A DNA stretch of 64,000 nt, taken from positions 113,697 through 177,696 of the forward strand of contig CANMHB010000006.1 of assembly GCA_947497485.1 (NCBI GenBank). The letters run 5' to 3'. The stretch comes from Flavobacteriales bacterium. Its GTDB lineage: Bacteria > Bacteroidota > Bacteroidia > Flavobacteriales_D > Crocinitomicaceae. The notes beneath the pieces were generated by a model that ran no database searches, had not been told where the DNA came from, and saw nothing but the letters and a program-made list of their open reading frames with translations. The first letter of the stretch is position 1. Every line of letters begins with the position of its first letter. The translations under genes and the position numbers were made by a program. This document shows positions 18,638 to 28,032 of this stretch, in pieces.

Positions 18638-19033
18638 ATGTTAGACAACTACATCATTTCAATGCTCATTTTATTAGCTTGTGTTCTGATTTCTAGAATG
18701 ATAAGTGATAAAGCAATCAAGAATCTTGACGCAGATAAAAAAGCTGAATTAGTTGATTTTTTTACTGGAAATCGAAAAAAATATATGATTTTAGTTTTTG
18801 CTATGGTAGTCATATTCTTTGGAATATTGAAATTCAATCTATTAGAAATAAATGTTTTAACCTTCGTTTATGCGTTGATTTTTTTGATTATTCTTTTCTT
18901 TCGTCTGTTCAATACATATAAAAAACTCAATCAGTCAAATTTCCCTAAAGATTTTATAAAAAACTTCCTTATTGCAAATTCAATTAGCGTTTTAGGTATT
19001 ATCATTTTCTTCGGTTTCATGATCTTTCAATGA
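18638..19033 (+). CDS. Small integral membrane protein, unknown
   Basis: This 131-residue protein has four hydrophobic helices (about 4-22, 49-67, 73-91 and 108-130) separated by short charged loops, one being the Lys/Asp-rich DKAIKNLDADKKAEL. No family is recognised. It starts 13 bases after the hexosaminidase stop, and its own stop overlaps the start of the next gene by four bases (ATGA), so the second pair is translationally coupled. Confidence 0.6.
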   Translation: MLDNYIISMLILLACVLISRMISDKAIKNLDADKKAELVDFFTGNRKKYMILVFAMVVIFFGILKFNLLEINVLTFVYALIFLIILFFRLFNTYKKLNQSNFPKDFIKNFLIANSISVLGIIIFFGFMIFQ

Positions 19034-19965
19034 AAATAATCAAAAAGTTATTTTTTAGTTTTTTAATTGCGGTTGCGTCGAAAAGTTTTGCACTAGCCTG
19101 TGACTGCAAGCCGATGCCATCGATTGAAAAATCATTCGAACAAGCAAACTTGGTGGTTCATGCACGGATTTTGAGTAAAGAATTTATATCTTATTCCGAA
19201 ACACTTCTTCCAAATTGGTCGGACTCATTAGTAAAGTGGGCCAAAGACAAAGGACAATTATTGGATTTGTCAACGATTGCGCCGAATGTGATTCGCGTGA
19301 AAGTTCTGGTTTTAAAATCATATAAAAATCAAACACATTTAGATACCTTAACTATTTTCACTCCGCGCAGTTCAGCAAGCTGTGGTTTTAATGAATTTGA
19401 AGTAGCAAAAGAATATTTGATTTTTAATGGTGTTGACCTTTTTAAGTCATTGGAATTCAAAAATTACAAAAATGAAAATGTTCAACTAAAAAACACATTT
19501 TGGACAAATCAATGCACTAGAACGGCAATTGCTAAACAAGATCTTTTAGATTCATTAGACTTAATTACAGCCCCAATTCGCATATTGAATCCACCCGAAA
19601 AAGTGTGTGATTATTACCTCGATTCGCTAACAAATGAACGAATTTACACGAATGCTGAAATACAACCGCAATTTAAATCTGGACAAAGCGCTTTAATGGA
19701 TTTTTATAAAGCGAATACTTCATTTCCGCCACTTTCGAATAAAGATTCTGATACAACTTACAATTGTCAAGTTTCTTTCATCATCAATCCAAATGGAAGA
19801 ATGTCACGAATACGGTTTCTAAAATCAGAAATACCAAGTTTTGAAAAATCAATTTTAGAATTCGTCAAAAAAATACCTCTATGGTTTCCTGGGAAATGTG
19901 GAAGTAATACAATTTCTTACGAAGTAATTCTGAATTTTCGATTTGAATCAAAAAGCTCGCACTAA
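19030..19965 (+). CDS. Exported protein with netrin/TIMP-like N-terminus and TonB C-terminal-like domain
   Basis: This 311-residue protein has a signal peptide ending at FALA. CDCKPMPSIEKSFEQANLVV follows, the Cys-x-Cys start and layout of TIMP/netrin-like domains, with later cysteines in SASCGF and NQCTR. The C-terminal 90 residues (VSFIINPNGRMSRIRFLKS, then EVILNFRFE) resemble the TonB C-terminal energy-transducer fold without a TonB membrane anchor. Its function is not known. It overlaps the preceding membrane-protein gene by four bases. Two bases separate its stop from the convergent OmpA gene. Confidence 0.6.
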   Translation: MKIIKKLFFSFLIAVASKSFALACDCKPMPSIEKSFEQANLVVHARILSKEFISYSETLLPNWSDSLVKWAKDKGQLLDLSTIAPNVIRVKVLVLKSYKNQTHLDTLTIFTPRSSASCGFNEFEVAKEYLIFNGVDLFKSLEFKNYKNENVQLKNTFWTNQCTRTAIAKQDLLDSLDLITAPIRILNPPEKVCDYYLDSLTNERIYTNAEIQPQFKSGQSALMDFYKANTSFPPLSNKDSDTTYNCQVSFIINPNGRMSRIRFLKSEIPSFEKSILEFVKKIPLWFPGKCGSNTISYEVILNFRFESKSSH

Positions 19966-19967
19966 TT

Positions 19968-21254
19968 TCATCGTTGAACCGAAACTACAACCCTTCTATT
20001 AAGCGACTTACCCTTTTCTGTTTTGTTATTTGAAACTGGATTTGACTCCCCATGAATTACCTTTTTTATAGATGATTCCTCGATACCCATAGATTTCAAT
20101 TCTGAGATTACGGCTTCACAGCGTCTATTTGCCAAATCAACATTATAAGTACTTGGGCCATCAGAATCGCAATAACCTTGAACTTGAACTGATTGATTTG
20201 TTTCATTTATTTTATCTAATTCAGCTCTATTTAAAATTGTCGTTTCATCATGATTAAAATACAAGGTGAGTTCCAATTTTTCAGGTTTCTCAATCTTCTT
20301 TGGGGAAGGAACCTCTTCTTTCGGGATTTCTTGAATTATTTCCGGTTTTATATCCTCATTCAACATTGAAATGTCTGCATAATAAATGTCTAAATTCCTT
20401 ATGAAAAATGCTGATTTGCCATCTGCTGAAGCAACGAATCCCATATCATTTTTAGTTGTATTGAATGGCTCGCCAATATTAACGGGTGTTCCTAATTTAC
20501 CATTTTCCTGAATTTTCACTTTAAAAATATCAAGTCCACCAAAACCACCCATTCCGTCACTACTATAATAAATTGTTTTGCTATCACCTGCAATAAATAC
20601 GGAACGTTCATCACCATCTGTGCTTATTCCCATTATTTGTGGATATGTCCAAACACCATTTTTTCTTACACTGTAGAATAAATCCATAGGACCATCATAA
20701 TCTGGTCCGCATGCAACAATAAATAAATTACCATCAGGTGAAACAGCCATTCCATCGGTTGCATAACCGAAATTAATATTGGATTGATCAGCGAAAAACT
20801 GACTAATATTCTTTCCAATACTCCCTTGTTTTTCCCAAACACCATTAACCAATTTTGCCATATAGTATGGACCACCAGAACTTTTCCAAGATCCTGCCCA
20901 ACTTTGATAATACATGATTGTTCCGTTTGAACTAAAAGTCGGCTCGTCTTCACCAGAATAAGTATTAATTGAACTACCTACATCAATGGGATTCGACCAT
21001 GATCCATTCTCAAAATCTGAGCGAAATATATCTCCGTTACCGCCAAAAGCTCCATTTTTCATTTCCCGATCTGACATAAAATAAATGGATTTTGAATTTG
21101 GTAAGATACTCAAATTACAATCCCTTGATTTGGAATTTAATTGAGTTAACTCTCGAATCAAAATTGGATAATCATGTTTAAGTATTTCGTATTCTTGAGC
21201 AATTGAAATAGCTGGAAAGCTAATCAGAAAGATAACTTTTTTAATTTTTTCCAT
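19968..21254 (-). CDS. OmpA-family protein with PD40 propeller
   Basis: This 428-residue protein has a weak signal peptide (KVIFLISFPAISIAQ), then WD40-like PD40 repeats (KSIYFMSDREMKNGAFGGNG; KTIYYSSDGMGGFGGLDIF). A Pro/Lys/Glu linker (about 300-330) leads to a C-terminal OmpA domain. The peptidoglycan-binding signature is VQVQGYCDSDGPSTYNVDLA with the arginine pair NRR; GKSLNRRVVVSV closes it. It should sit in the outer membrane or periplasm, bound to peptidoglycan. It follows the rhomboid gene after 82 bases and lacks the TPR region seen in longer relatives. Confidence 0.85.
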   Translation of the reverse strand: MEKIKKVIFLISFPAISIAQEYEILKHDYPILIRELTQLNSKSRDCNLSILPNSKSIYFMSDREMKNGAFGGNGDIFRSDFENGSWSNPIDVGSSINTYSGEDEPTFSSNGTIMYYQSWAGSWKSSGGPYYMAKLVNGVWEKQGSIGKNISQFFADQSNINFGYATDGMAVSPDGNLFIVACGPDYDGPMDLFYSVRKNGVWTYPQIMGISTDGDERSVFIAGDSKTIYYSSDGMGGFGGLDIFKVKIQENGKLGTPVNIGEPFNTTKNDMGFVASADGKSAFFIRNLDIYYADISMLNEDIKPEIIQEIPKEEVPSPKKIEKPEKLELTLYFNHDETTILNRAELDKINETNQSVQVQGYCDSDGPSTYNVDLANRRCEAVISELKSMGIEESSIKKVIHGESNPVSNNKTEKGKSLNRRVVVSVQR

Positions 21255-21336
21255 GTATTTAAAACCTCTTCTTTAGAAATTGTTACACAATTATAATTTC
21301 CCTAACAGAATTTGAATGATTTTATTTAACACTTAA

Positions 21337-21876
21337 TTATTTCTTGTAATATCCCCAAAATGCTCCCATTGCACCTCCAAATAAATGAGCAAAATGAGAT
21401 ATCTGATCCTGTTTAAATGAAGAATAAATTTCTTGCCCTAAATAAAGCAATACAACAAGAATAAACGTAAATGGAATTTCTTTGCCTTTTGCATTCAAAA
21501 GCGTCACTAAAACAATGAACATAAATGCAATTCCACTGCATCCCAATAGACCATTGTCCCACAATAAAGTATGTAGAATAGCCGTTACAACAGCCGTTAT
21601 TCCCGACATTACCAACAAACTTTTATAACCATACTTTAATTCGATAATTGGCCCGAGTAGCAGAACAATGGCCATATTACCAACAAAATGCTGTAAATCT
21701 GCATGTCCAAAAATATAAAATAGCGTACTTAAATACCACTGCCAACTACCATGCTGAAAATCACCATTAAGGATAAAAACATTTTGAGTTTCAGGTAAAA
21801 TTTTGAGTAAAATAAGTCCAATAAGACTGAGCAAGGCAATTATCAACGAACCCTTTGCTTGAAATGTAATTTTCAT
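21337..21876 (-). CDS. Rhomboid family intramembrane serine protease
   Basis: This 179-residue membrane protein has the rhomboid catalytic set. H63 and N67 in LQHFVGN mark helix 2, Ser114 lies in GCSGIAF, and His164 in HFAHLFGGAMGAFWGY forms the dyad. It cleaves single-span membrane proteins within or near the membrane; the substrate is not predictable. Six bases separate it from clpS upstream, so clpS and the rhomboid gene probably form one transcript. Confidence 0.9.
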   Translation of the reverse strand: MKITFQAKGSLIIALLSLIGLILLKILPETQNVFILNGDFQHGSWQWYLSTLFYIFGHADLQHFVGNMAIVLLLGPIIELKYGYKSLLVMSGITAVVTAILHTLLWDNGLLGCSGIAFMFIVLVTLLNAKGKEIPFTFILVVLLYLGQEIYSSFKQDQISHFAHLFGGAMGAFWGYYKK

Positions 21877-21882
21877 ACTGAT

Positions 21883-22155
21883 TTATTCTACTTTAGCCGA
21901 CAAGCCTTTGTTCAATAATTCCAAACATAAAGGTTCCAATTCATCATAAACACCAGATTTCACTGTACACCTACCATTTAAATGAACAATCCATGCACAT
22001 TGTTCAGCTTGAAGCGGTTCGTGATCACAAATACGAACCAAACAATTTATAACATGATCAAAAGTATTTACTTCATCATTATAGAGTACTATGTTGTATT
22101 CCGAAACTAGTTCCTCTAAAACATCGACTTCTTCTTTTGTTTTTGTTGACCCCAT
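21883..22155 (-). CDS. clpS: ATP-dependent Clp protease adaptor ClpS
   Basis: This 90-residue protein has the ClpS core. YNIVLYNDEVNTFDHVI includes the N-degron pocket, DHEPLQAEQCAWIVHLNGR follows, and the end is LLNKGLSAKVE. ClpS feeds N-degron proteins to ClpAP. It sits two bases after the giant SPOR gene and six before the rhomboid gene. Confidence 0.95.
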   Translation of the reverse strand: MGSTKTKEEVDVLEELVSEYNIVLYNDEVNTFDHVINCLVRICDHEPLQAEQCAWIVHLNGRCTVKSGVYDELEPLCLELLNKGLSAKVE

Positions 22156-22157
22156 AT

Positions 22158-25100
22158 CTATTTAACTTCTGAAATTAATAATTCATTTGCTTTATTCAAA
22201 ACTACTTCCCTTTGAGCTTCATTTTTCAAATAAACATTCAATTTTTTAGACTCTTCACTCACTTCCAACCGATAAATCAAATCTGAACGTAAAAGCCAAT
22301 CAGAAATAACACCATTGGACATCTTTTCGGTCACATCGAATTGAATCAGTAATGTTGAATCTATTTCTTCATTTTTCATTTTAAACTGTTTCAAATATTC
22401 TTGATGAATTTGAGTTAACTCATTCGATTTAAGTTTACTTGATACAATTTTTCCCTCTTCAGGCTGATACGTAAAAATTCCAATTCGGTTTAGGCGCTCC
22501 AAGTTTGGAACAACTAAAGACGAGTCGCAAACTAGTTCATATTGAATAAAGGTTTCTGGTTGTTTTGAAACGAATTGTTTCGGTAAGTTAATTTGAATTT
22601 CTGAAATTTTCCCGTTAGAATTTTGAATGCTCGCAACATTATTTTGCTCAATTAATTTCTTTTTCAGTATTTGATCTCCATTTCGAGCCAATAAATTAGT
22701 TGCCTCGGCAATTGAAATTCTCTTTCCTTGGTAATAAGCGACCACATAAGCATCTGCAACACCCTTATTTACAGCATCAATTTTACGTTTTTTTGCCGCA
22801 TTCAAATTATCGAACATACCTGTAGAATAACGAATCTGACCTTTTTCAGATTTGTGTGTTATCAATTCGTCAATATTTTGCAATTGATTGTTCGTTATCG
22901 GTTTATTATAAACTCCAACCTGAACAGTAAAAAACAAATGTTGATTTAATTCGCCTAATTCAGCAGATTTTGCATTAGGAACGTCAAGATAATTAGGTTT
23001 TATCGGTTGATTCGTATTTGCACGATTTTCTGAATTGACATTAACTATATTCGATAAATTATCAGGATTATTCCCAACTAAAGCCAAATTCAATTCATTA
23101 ATTGTCATAACCTTGCAACGACCTGAATTTTCTAATTCACGTCCTTGAGCAAAGGATACACGTTTTCCATCGCAGTATGCAACGATGAAAGCATCAGCAT
23201 AACCAAGCGCTCGAATTTGTTTTCTGGCCAAAATCGCATTTTGTGCAGAATTGAAATAACCAGCCATGTAGCAAGTTAATCCATTGGCTAAAACATCACC
23301 GGATACTGGAGAGAAATCACGGAACGATTCTTTCGGAATTGGTTTTCTAAAAGCCCCAACCTGAACACGATAAACTAACCCAGATGGAGGAGACACATTA
23401 ACGGGAAGTGGTTTATCAATTGAAATAGTTGGATTTCTACCAATTGAAAAATTGGAAATGAGTTCTGACGATTCATTTTTTGCTAATTGTCGCACCGTAG
23501 GTTGAATCTTATCGGCAATCAAACGTTCAAACTTAGCATAATTTTCAAATGACTTCAATCGAGTAAATTGGCTTTCTATTTGTAATTGCTTTTCGCTTAA
23601 AATTTTATCGTTTTCACTCAATTGAATTGCAAGTTGACGTATTTCTTCACTTAGTTCATTACTTTCTGATTCACTCAATTTTTGTTTAATTAGCTCACGC
23701 AAATTAGTATTGTTTTCAATTAAACGATCATATTCGGAAATTAATAAATTGAATGTTGTGCGATCTTCAATGTATTTTTGGTATTTATCATCTAATCGCA
23801 AAGACTCAGTTTCAGACTCCGAAATGAAGGCTGCTGCTTCAGGCTGTTCAACTTTGAAACTAACTTTTTGATTCGTAGATTCTATTTTATTTTCCAATTC
23901 TATTTTTATTGCAGCAAGTTGATTTTTCTGCTCTTTTAAATTATTCTTTTCTCTGTCATTTGAAGTTTGATTAATTTTTTGTTGAATTTCCTGTTCACGC
24001 AATGTTACCTCATTCAATTCTGATTTCAATTCATTATAGGTTGTGATTTCGAGGTTTGCAAATTGTTTGTTGAAAAGAGCGATTTTTTCACTTCTAATTC
24101 CTCTATCATATTCTATTTTAGAATCACTTTCAAGCTTGGTAATATCATTTTTTATTTTTTCGCGCTCTTTATCTGTTTTAGCATTGTTCAGTTCATTTCT
24201 TTTGATTGAAATTTGCTCCTCAATCTTTGCAGCCGTTAAATTGTATAGAACTGCCTGTTTCAAATCCTCCGGTTTCAATTGCACGTTCTCAGAAGAATTA
24301 TTGGAATTTTCAACCTCATTATTGGCATTTTCCGAATTCGAATTCGTTTCTGCTAATTTCGAATCATTGTTAGTATTGGAATTCTGATTGTTTGTTTGAT
24401 CATTCATTGTATTCTTCTCATTCGAATTCGTTTCTGCTATTTTCGAATCATTGTTGTTGTTGGAATTCTGGTTGTTGGTTTGATCGTTCGTTGTATTCTT
24501 CTCATTCGAATTCGTTTCTGCTAATTTCGAATCATTGTTGGTGTTAGAATTCTGGTTGTTTGTTTGATCATTCATTGTATTCTTCTCATTCGAATTCGTT
24601 TCTGCTAATTTCGAATCATTGTTGTTGTTGGAATTCTGGTTGTTGGTTTGATCGTTCGTTGTATTCTTCTCATTCGAATTCGTTTCTGCTAATTTCGAAT
24701 CATTGTTGGTGTTAGAATTCTGGTTGTTGGTTTGATCGTTCGTTGTATTATTCTCATTCGAATTCGTTTCTGCTAATTTCGAATCATTGTTTGTATTGGA
24801 ATTCTCGTTATTTGTTTGATCGTTTGTTGTATTCTTCTCATTCGAATTTGTTTCTGCTAATTTCGAATCATTGTTGGCGTTGGAATTCTGGTTGTTGGTT
24901 TGATCATTCGTTGTATTATTCTCATTAGAATTCGTTTCTGCTAATTTCGAATCATTGTTTGTATTGGAATTCTGGTTATTTGTTTGATCGTTCGTTGTAT
25001 TCTTCTCATTCGAATTCGTTTCTGCTAATTTCGAATCATTGTTAGCGTTGGAATTCTGGTTGTTGGTTTGATCGTTCGTTGTATTCTTCTCATTCGAATT

Positions 25101-27995
25101 CGTTTCAGCTAATTTCGAATCATTATTGGTGTTGGAATTCTGGTTGTTTGTTTGATCGTTCGTTGTATTATTCTCATTCGAATTCGTTTCTGCTAATTTC
25201 GAATCATTGTTTGTATTGGAATTCTCGTTATTTGTTTGATCGTGTGTTGTATTCTTCTCATTCGAATTCGTTTCAGCTAATTTCGAATCATTATTGGTGT
25301 TGGAATTCTGATTGTTGGTTTGATCATTCGTTGTATTATTCTCATTAGAATTCGTATCAACTAATTTCGAATCATTGTTTGTATTGGAATTCTGTTTGTT
25401 GGTTTGATTGTTCGTTAAATTATTTTGTGAAGCCTGTTCATCCAAATCAAGCAATCGACTCTGTGAAAGTTGTAATTGCTCCGACAAAATTTCTTTTTCT
25501 GTTTCAATAGAAGTCGAGGCTAGTTTTTGTTTTAATTCATTTTGATATTGAATTTCACGTTCTTTTAATTTTGAAACTCGTTCAACTTCATTTTCTATAT
25601 TTTGAATTTGTTTAATATCATATTCATACTTGCCCTCTGAAGTCTCCTTCAATATCTCTTGTTTATCAGTTATTTCGGTCAATAAATCGTCAATTTTAAT
25701 CTCAACTTTTTTATCTGAATTCAAATTCGAAATTGAAGTTTTCTGTTCAGCTCTTTCATCGATTTTTTGAATTAAACTTTTATTCTCAATGTAAGCATCT
25801 TCTTTAACCCTGACTCGTGCTAATTCGAATTGAGCTTGATTATTAAGTTCTTCAACTAGACTTAAATTCTTTTTTTGTTGACTCAAAGCATTTGAAATTC
25901 GCTCTTGTTCCTTTTTGTTTTTTTCGGTTTTTAATTTCTGTTCATTAACCTTTATCTCATTTTTTAATGTTGTTATTTGATTGGAATAATCATTTATTTT
26001 ATCCTCAATTTCTTGTTTTTCTTTTTTAACGAGATTTTCTTTTTGTTCAACTACTTTTTCTTTGTCCTCCAATCGTAAATTGAGAACTGTTTTTAGTAAC
26101 AATTGATTCTCTGAAACAATTGAACTAGCTCTGTTAAAATCTGAACTCAAAACGTGTTCATTTATTTCCTCATTTACTTGTTTGATTTTTTGATAGTTCG
26201 ATTTGGTTATAACCTGATTTTCCTCAATAGCTTTAATTTCATTCGCTAAAACAAAGTTTTGTTTCTTGATTTTTTGAATTTCACCCTCCAAATTTCGCTT
26301 ATCTGTTTCTAGCTTATACTTTTCACGAGGGTCCGTTGTATTTTTAAGTTCATTTTCAAGCTTTACCAGTTGCTGATTTAATTTTTCAATTTCTCCCTCG
26401 TTCTTAGTCAATTCATTTGTTAATTCTTCCTGAAATTTGATGTTTTTTTCAATATCCAATTCTATTTCTAATAAATCATCGGATAATTTCTCAAAAGCTT
26501 TTGCCGTATCTGTTTCTTGATATCCATAAACAGAAAGCGTAGATTCATTTTTTGTTGATGTTTCCGTAATAAGTGTTGCCGCATTAACATCTAGTTTGGC
26601 AATTTCTTTGTATTTCCTCAGTTCTAGTTGTGGATTTAAGGATGTTATATCTGAAAATCGATTTATTATTTCTAAATTTTCTTTAGAATCCTTCATCGAA
26701 TAGACCAATTCTTGCTCAAATATTCGAGATGGATCTAATTCCGGAATTTCTACTACCTGTTCAAACGTTTTTTCAGAACCACTAACCTTTATCGTGAAAT
26801 AATATTTTCCGGCTTTTGGTACGGCTAAAAGATAATTTCCGTTTAAATCCGAATAAAAAGGACCAAATTGTTCATTTGACAACTCATTTTTCAAATTAAT
26901 TTGGACATTTTTGTTTAATTCATCAATGTAGTCTGTCAATTTTCCGGCTAACAGCATCGTTTGAACAGGTTTGTCAGATATTTCTATTAAAAAAACCTCA
27001 ACTTTATTCAGTTCTCCATTACGATTAGATGCAAAATAGGCCGTATTTGTTGTATGATCTGGAATAAAAAATAAATCATCATTTGGCGATGAATAAGGGA
27101 ACATAAGATGTTCTTTATTGCTCACTAAATTACCCGATAAATCAAACGAAACTTTAAATAGATCGTATCCTCCAATTGAATTTGGTCCGTTAGATGAGAA
27201 ATACAAGATGCCATTTACTTCATCAAAAAAGGGATAATCTTCATCGCCTTCTGAATTGACTTGGTTATCAAGACGTATTGGCTCTTCCCATTCATTTGCC
27301 GCATTTTTCTTTTGAATATAAATATCTTTACCTGTTTCCAAATTTGATCCATACGATGCAAAGAACCGATATTTCATTCCTTTTACAAATGCATAAGTTG
27401 GTTTAAAATTCTTTTTGGAATTTTGCTTTTCAAAAACCTCGTCTAGCGAATAAAAAGAATATTCAAAATTCGGAAAAACATAAGTCTTGAAAAAATCTGA
27501 TTTATTTGCTGAATACCTCTTTATCGTTTTAAGACTTCCTGGATTTTTAAGTAATGTAGCTGCTTGTTTACAATAGTTTATTTCTTTTTCTGCACCTAAA
27601 TCGATATCTTTCTTTCCCTTTAAGTCTTTGTACTTTTCAAAACATTTCGTTGCATTTTGAAAATCATAGTTGTTTTGATATATTTTTCCTCGAAAAAAAT
27701 AAGATTCTACTGGTGGATCGTATTGATTAAGGATAAAATCATAAAATTTAGTTGCATTGTTTATATTATCGGTATAGTATAGACATGTCGCATATTTGAA
27801 ATTGAAATCTATATTTTTCGGATCCTTTGCTAAAAATTGCCTATATTCGGTAATTGCTAGGTTGTAATTTCCTGCTTGAAACTCAGCATTTGCCTTTTTA
27901 ATCAAAGAAGCATCGTTCTGCGCTAAAAATACAGTTGTATTTAGCACAGCATTGATAATTAAAAGAAAAAAAACTCCTTTTTTAATATTTATCAA
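22158..27995 (-). CDS. Giant SPOR/PD40/coiled-coil envelope protein with Asn-rich repeat
   Basis: This 1945-residue protein is exported. The signal peptide is followed by TPR-like repeats (about 25-140; AEFQAGNYNLAITEYRQFLA), a PD40 propeller region (about 165-345, with ILYFSSNGPNSIGGYDLF), and a carboxypeptidase-regulatory-like domain (about 350-425). Long charged coiled coils (about 470-850) lead into 28-residue Asn-rich repeats (about 855-1215), more coiled coil (about 1240-1500), and two SPOR domains (about 1540-1620 and 1685-1765, YRVQVGAFRKP and FFTVQVGVYNKP). SPOR domains bind denuded peptidoglycan, so an envelope scaffold is likely. The first codon appears to be TTG, since no in-frame ATG precedes the signal peptide. 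Confidence 0.85.
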   Translation of the reverse strand: MINIKKGVFFLLIINAVLNTTVFLAQNDASLIKKANAEFQAGNYNLAITEYRQFLAKDPKNIDFNFKYATCLYYTDNINNATKFYDFILNQYDPPVESYFFRGKIYQNNYDFQNATKCFEKYKDLKGKKDIDLGAEKEINYCKQAATLLKNPGSLKTIKRYSANKSDFFKTYVFPNFEYSFYSLDEVFEKQNSKKNFKPTYAFVKGMKYRFFASYGSNLETGKDIYIQKKNAANEWEEPIRLDNQVNSEGDEDYPFFDEVNGILYFSSNGPNSIGGYDLFKVSFDLSGNLVSNKEHLMFPYSSPNDDLFFIPDHTTNTAYFASNRNGELNKVEVFLIEISDKPVQTMLLAGKLTDYIDELNKNVQINLKNELSNEQFGPFYSDLNGNYLLAVPKAGKYYFTIKVSGSEKTFEQVVEIPELDPSRIFEQELVYSMKDSKENLEIINRFSDITSLNPQLELRKYKEIAKLDVNAATLITETSTKNESTLSVYGYQETDTAKAFEKLSDDLLEIELDIEKNIKFQEELTNELTKNEGEIEKLNQQLVKLENELKNTTDPREKYKLETDKRNLEGEIQKIKKQNFVLANEIKAIEENQVITKSNYQKIKQVNEEINEHVLSSDFNRASSIVSENQLLLKTVLNLRLEDKEKVVEQKENLVKKEKQEIEDKINDYSNQITTLKNEIKVNEQKLKTEKNKKEQERISNALSQQKKNLSLVEELNNQAQFELARVRVKEDAYIENKSLIQKIDERAEQKTSISNLNSDKKVEIKIDDLLTEITDKQEILKETSEGKYEYDIKQIQNIENEVERVSKLKEREIQYQNELKQKLASTSIETEKEILSEQLQLSQSRLLDLDEQASQNNLTNNQTNKQNSNTNNDSKLVDTNSNENNTTNDQTNNQNSNTNNDSKLAETNSNEKNTTHDQTNNENSNTNNDSKLAETNSNENNTTNDQTNNQNSNTNNDSKLAETNSNEKNTTNDQTNNQNSNANNDSKLAETNSNEKNTTNDQTNNQNSNTNNDSKLAETNSNENNTTNDQTNNQNSNANNDSKLAETNSNEKNTTNDQTNNENSNTNNDSKLAETNSNENNTTNDQTNNQNSNTNNDSKLAETNSNEKNTTNDQTNNQNSNNNNDSKLAETNSNEKNTMNDQTNNQNSNTNNDSKLAETNSNEKNTTNDQTNNQNSNNNNDSKIAETNSNEKNTMNDQTNNQNSNTNNDSKLAETNSNSENANNEVENSNNSSENVQLKPEDLKQAVLYNLTAAKIEEQISIKRNELNNAKTDKEREKIKNDITKLESDSKIEYDRGIRSEKIALFNKQFANLEITTYNELKSELNEVTLREQEIQQKINQTSNDREKNNLKEQKNQLAAIKIELENKIESTNQKVSFKVEQPEAAAFISESETESLRLDDKYQKYIEDRTTFNLLISEYDRLIENNTNLRELIKQKLSESESNELSEEIRQLAIQLSENDKILSEKQLQIESQFTRLKSFENYAKFERLIADKIQPTVRQLAKNESSELISNFSIGRNPTISIDKPLPVNVSPPSGLVYRVQVGAFRKPIPKESFRDFSPVSGDVLANGLTCYMAGYFNSAQNAILARKQIRALGYADAFIVAYCDGKRVSFAQGRELENSGRCKVMTINELNLALVGNNPDNLSNIVNVNSENRANTNQPIKPNYLDVPNAKSAELGELNQHLFFTVQVGVYNKPITNNQLQNIDELITHKSEKGQIRYSTGMFDNLNAAKKRKIDAVNKGVADAYVVAYYQGKRISIAEATNLLARNGDQILKKKLIEQNNVASIQNSNGKISEIQINLPKQFVSKQPETFIQYELVCDSSLVVPNLERLNRIGIFTYQPEEGKIVSSKLKSNELTQIHQEYLKQFKMKNEEIDSTLLIQFDVTEKMSNGVISDWLLRSDLIYRLEVSEESKKLNVYLKNEAQREVVLNKANELLISEVK
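24340..25430 (-). repeat. Tandem 84-bp (28-residue) repeat array inside the SPOR giant
   Basis: About twelve full copies plus partial ends of an 84-bp unit encode a consensus with DSKLAETNSN, NDQTNNQNSN and a variable linker. The start of the DSK motif recurs from about 25370 to 24360 at 84-bp steps. Copies differ mainly at Lys/Asn, Thr/Ala/Asn and Thr/Met positions. The NNNN and NTM types alternate in the last four copies, suggesting a duplicated 168-bp dimer. Confidence 0.93.
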
Positions 27996-28032
27996 CTTTA
28001 CAAAAAATGATACTCTTAATATATTACAAATA

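Noticed and set aside
21278..21292. Palindrome AATTGT / ACAATT upstream of the OmpA gene
   Set aside because: Six-base arms in AT-rich sequence are expected by chance. No regulator is encoded next to it.
24743..25348. Open plus-strand frames in the 84-bp repeat array
   Set aside because: They are the antisense of the repeat in the SPOR giant. The 84-bp period is a multiple of three, so any frame without a stop in one unit stays open through the array.
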